Shown: piece by piece, positions 61,886-64,000 of the stretch | How positions within the stretch are numbered: the stretch's first letter is position 1 | How the letters are laid out: each line of letters starts with the position of its first letter | DNA from: Telopea speciosissima | Lineage: Eukaryota; Streptophyta; Magnoliopsida; Proteales; Proteaceae | Assembly (NCBI RefSeq): GCF_018873765.1 | Contig: NC_057926.1 | Coordinates: forward strand, 52,557,878-52,621,877 | Length of the DNA stretch: 64,000 bases | Direction: 5' to 3' | Made by a program: the position numbers and the translations under genes | Notes under the pieces: generated by a model | The model's database searches: none | The model's input: the letters and a program-made list of their open reading frames with translations, nothing else | What the model was told of the DNA's origin: nothing

Positions 61886-63690
61886 CCACTGTTTTTGCCG
61901 GTGGGTTTCTATCCACCAAACTTGCTCCCTTTTTCTATTTCATACTTTTCTGATAACCATTGAGTGTTTTATGTACATATCTGGCATTTTGTTTCCCTGA
62001 AACTGGTCGGCAGTGTATGTCCTCATTTATAGAACCAAATATGCAACATTGACATTTTATTTTGCTTAGCATACAGAATAGGGGTGAGACAAGACGCCTA
62101 AGTTCTGGCTTTTAGAAGTATGAAAAATCCGCATATCAGTATTGCAATTGAAGATTCTGTGTGATATCAAAATAGCTGTTACTTAAGAAACAGTGTTACA
62201 AGTATGATTAAGAATAGGAATTCGGTATCCAAGTATTTGGGTGGAGGGCATTTCAGTTACAAATAGATTCATATAAATTCATTATTTTCATGTTTAGTAA
62301 ATTGGAAAAAAGATCCCTACGCTGACAGTGTGGGGATGCTTACCCACTCCTTCTCACATGTTGACCATGTGGTTTTGGGCTGACACTCTCTCTCCTCCCT
62401 GACCATGCCTCCGGTGCGATTAGTATATCTCTTCTGGTTCCAGAAATTTGCTCAGAAACTCCCCCAGTGAGATTGGTACATCTCCCTAGTAGATTATATG
62501 ATCTTTTTGGTAAAAATAAAGTGAAATAGTATAAAGAAAAAATGCATTATATTTCCTAGATCAGATTCTCTTCTTTTTTGCCCTTCTTTTCCTGTTGTTT
62601 TCATTAAGTCTAAACCTCATGCCCACAGGATTCTGGCACCTCCACCCGTGGTAAGCATATGACATACTACAAGGATGAGAAAAAGGGTAGGATGACTGGA
62701 TGAGATAAAATACCCTTCTTCAGGTTGATTTAGAATTGGAATCAGCACCAGATAAGAGAGATTGACTTTATTAAACCTGTCAAATAATTGGTTATCTGAA
62801 CTGCTGGATGGAGACATTCGTAAGTCATAGTTGCACACACACTTGGTGAAACTTGAGCTTGTAACTAACCAAAGACTCAAAACGCCTATTTGCTTAATTC
62901 TAGTTGCATTGCAGCTCAAATAACACAGTTAACTTTAAATAATGTTTGAAAAGTTGAGTAAAATATATCGAAATAAGTGAAAATTGTTCTTTCTCTGGGT
63001 TCAAAATCTGCCAAAATTGGCAAAAGTGCGCAAATTTGGAGCAAAACCTGTGGGAATTGGCAAAGTATTTCTGTATCACCAAGGTATGAAATCACCCCAT
63101 CAGTCGAAATTTCAAACACTGCTTCAAAGCATAGTTGGCTTCGTTGGTATGTGCCACTGTGTCTTCGTATGAACTACAATGAGGAGATGGCACTCTCTGA
63201 TTTCGTAAGCCATGAATTCCTTCTTACCATGATTTTTTTCCTGCTATTTCAACACAAAGAACATATTTATCGACTCATATATTGCCCCCAAAAAAACAAA
63301 AAAGAAAAAAAATCTAAATCATAAGGTGAATTAGAAACTACCTATGGACTTAGTAAATTGGGCAGAGCTTCCCCAAAACAGCTCTGGCTTACAAGATCTC
63401 AGTCACGTCAGAATGCTAATTGAATAAGCTTTCAAATGGCACCTAAGTACTGCCAAACTAACAAGTTATGACATTTCAAAATAATTATACGAATAGGTAA
63501 CTGAAATATCTCATATGATGATTGATTTTGGGGCCGTCAGGAAGCTTTACTGTTGTAGTGTTCTAAAATATGTGTGACAGGCTTTACATGGTGTTTTGGA
63601 AACCCAGTTAGAGAGTTTTGGTGGTTTGAGAGTGAAACCAGTTCTAGTTTTGGGATTTAGTAGACTGTTAGAGGCTTGTTGACATCCGTC
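61886..63690. other. last intron or 3' flank of MAP70
   Basis: No exon could be assigned. A candidate acceptor at 62071-62076 would give only a short unfamiliar tail. The stretch 62995-63130 contains repeated AAATCTGCCAAAATTGGCAA-like phrases, possibly another repeat. Confidence 0.35.
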
Positions 63691-64000
63691 CTATACAGCT
63701 CCCTTCATTTATGTTTTAAGATAAGTAGAAAGAAGACAGAGTATATGATGTGTTACCTCTGGTACACTAGGACGGATAATGAGGTGGTGAAAATTGACGA
63801 GAGGGAGATTCCGCAAAGTAATTATTTTAGGTATCTTGGGTCAATCATAAATAAAGAAGCTGATATAGAGGATGATGTTTCACAGAGAATTAAAATAGAA
63901 TGGATGAAGTGGAGAGGTGCGTCCGGAGTATTGTGTGATTAGCGTATTCCTTTAAAAGTTGAAGGAAAATTTTATAGGACAATCATACGACCGGCTATGA
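63691..64000 (+). mobile_element. LINE reverse-transcriptase fragment, runs off the right edge
   Basis: The frame 63676-63942 and its continuation encode the C-terminal part of a plant LINE reverse transcriptase: ISRKKTEYMMC, FRYLGSIINKEADIEDDVSQ, MKWRGASGVLCD, a stop codon at 63940-63942, then RIPLKVEGKFYRTIIRPAM in the same frame. The internal stop shows that this copy is inactive. The left border is approximate. Confidence 0.8.

Noticed and set aside
62070..62125. Candidate last exon of MAP70 after the acceptor at 62076
   Set aside because: The resulting tail does not resemble the usual MAP70 C-terminus in either acceptor choice, so it was not included.
1..64000. CRISPR arrays, operons, riboswitches or organelle-derived insertions
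   Set aside because: No regularly spaced short repeats, prokaryotic gene packing or plastid or mitochondrial genes were seen; the window is plant nuclear DNA.

Overview
This is nuclear DNA from a flowering plant. The genes are split by GT-AG introns, the intergenic DNA is AT-rich, and retroposed LINE, SINE, copia and MITE debris is abundant. The protein families are plant ones: TIC32-like short-chain dehydrogenases, a P-class PPR protein and MAP70. I cannot name the species. No prokaryotic features, CRISPR arrays or organelle insertions were seen.

Positions 1 to about 35.9 kb hold a tandem array of TIC32-like short-chain dehydrogenase/reductase (SDR) genes, all on the minus strand and all with the same eight-exon layout. 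From left to right there is copy 0 (only exon 1 lies inside the window, and a 10-bp tandem duplication shifts its frame), copy 1 (4883-11513, intact, 312 aa), copy 2 (14371-19922, intact, 318 aa, with an 18-bp in-frame duplication in exon 6), copy 3 (23219-31804, intact, 313 aa, with a Ty1/copia relic in intron 1) and copy 4 (34896-35710, a broken 3' relic). I assembled the exons by hand from splice sites and phase. The duplicated unit also carries intergenic DNA, including an orphan terminal-exon-like fragment on the plus strand. Insertions with target-site duplications (TSDs) that are present in some copies and absent from others give an internal history: copies 1 and 2 share a LINE insertion that copy 3 lacks.

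Positions 35.9-41.3 kb hold an intergenic stretch and one intronless PPR gene (39579-41240, minus, 553 aa). Positions 41.3-57 kb are gene-poor apart from tRNA-Leu(AAG) at 51059-51139. This stretch is rich in short GC-rich foldback (MITE-like) elements, with about seven of them packed into 47.9-51.0 kb, plus SINEs and LINE-derived RNase H relics.

Positions 57.3 kb to the right edge hold a MAP70 (microtubule-associated protein 70) gene on the plus strand. Ten coding exons cover almost the whole protein (about 628 codons). Its last few residues are unresolved because the final intron or 3' flank is filled with repeats. A LINE reverse-transcriptase fragment runs off the right end of the window.

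The genes do not form a pathway together. The coherent story is local amplification and decay of the SDR family, recorded by transposon insertions. I found no convincing new biological system; the best leads are the foldback-element cluster and the marked history of the SDR array.
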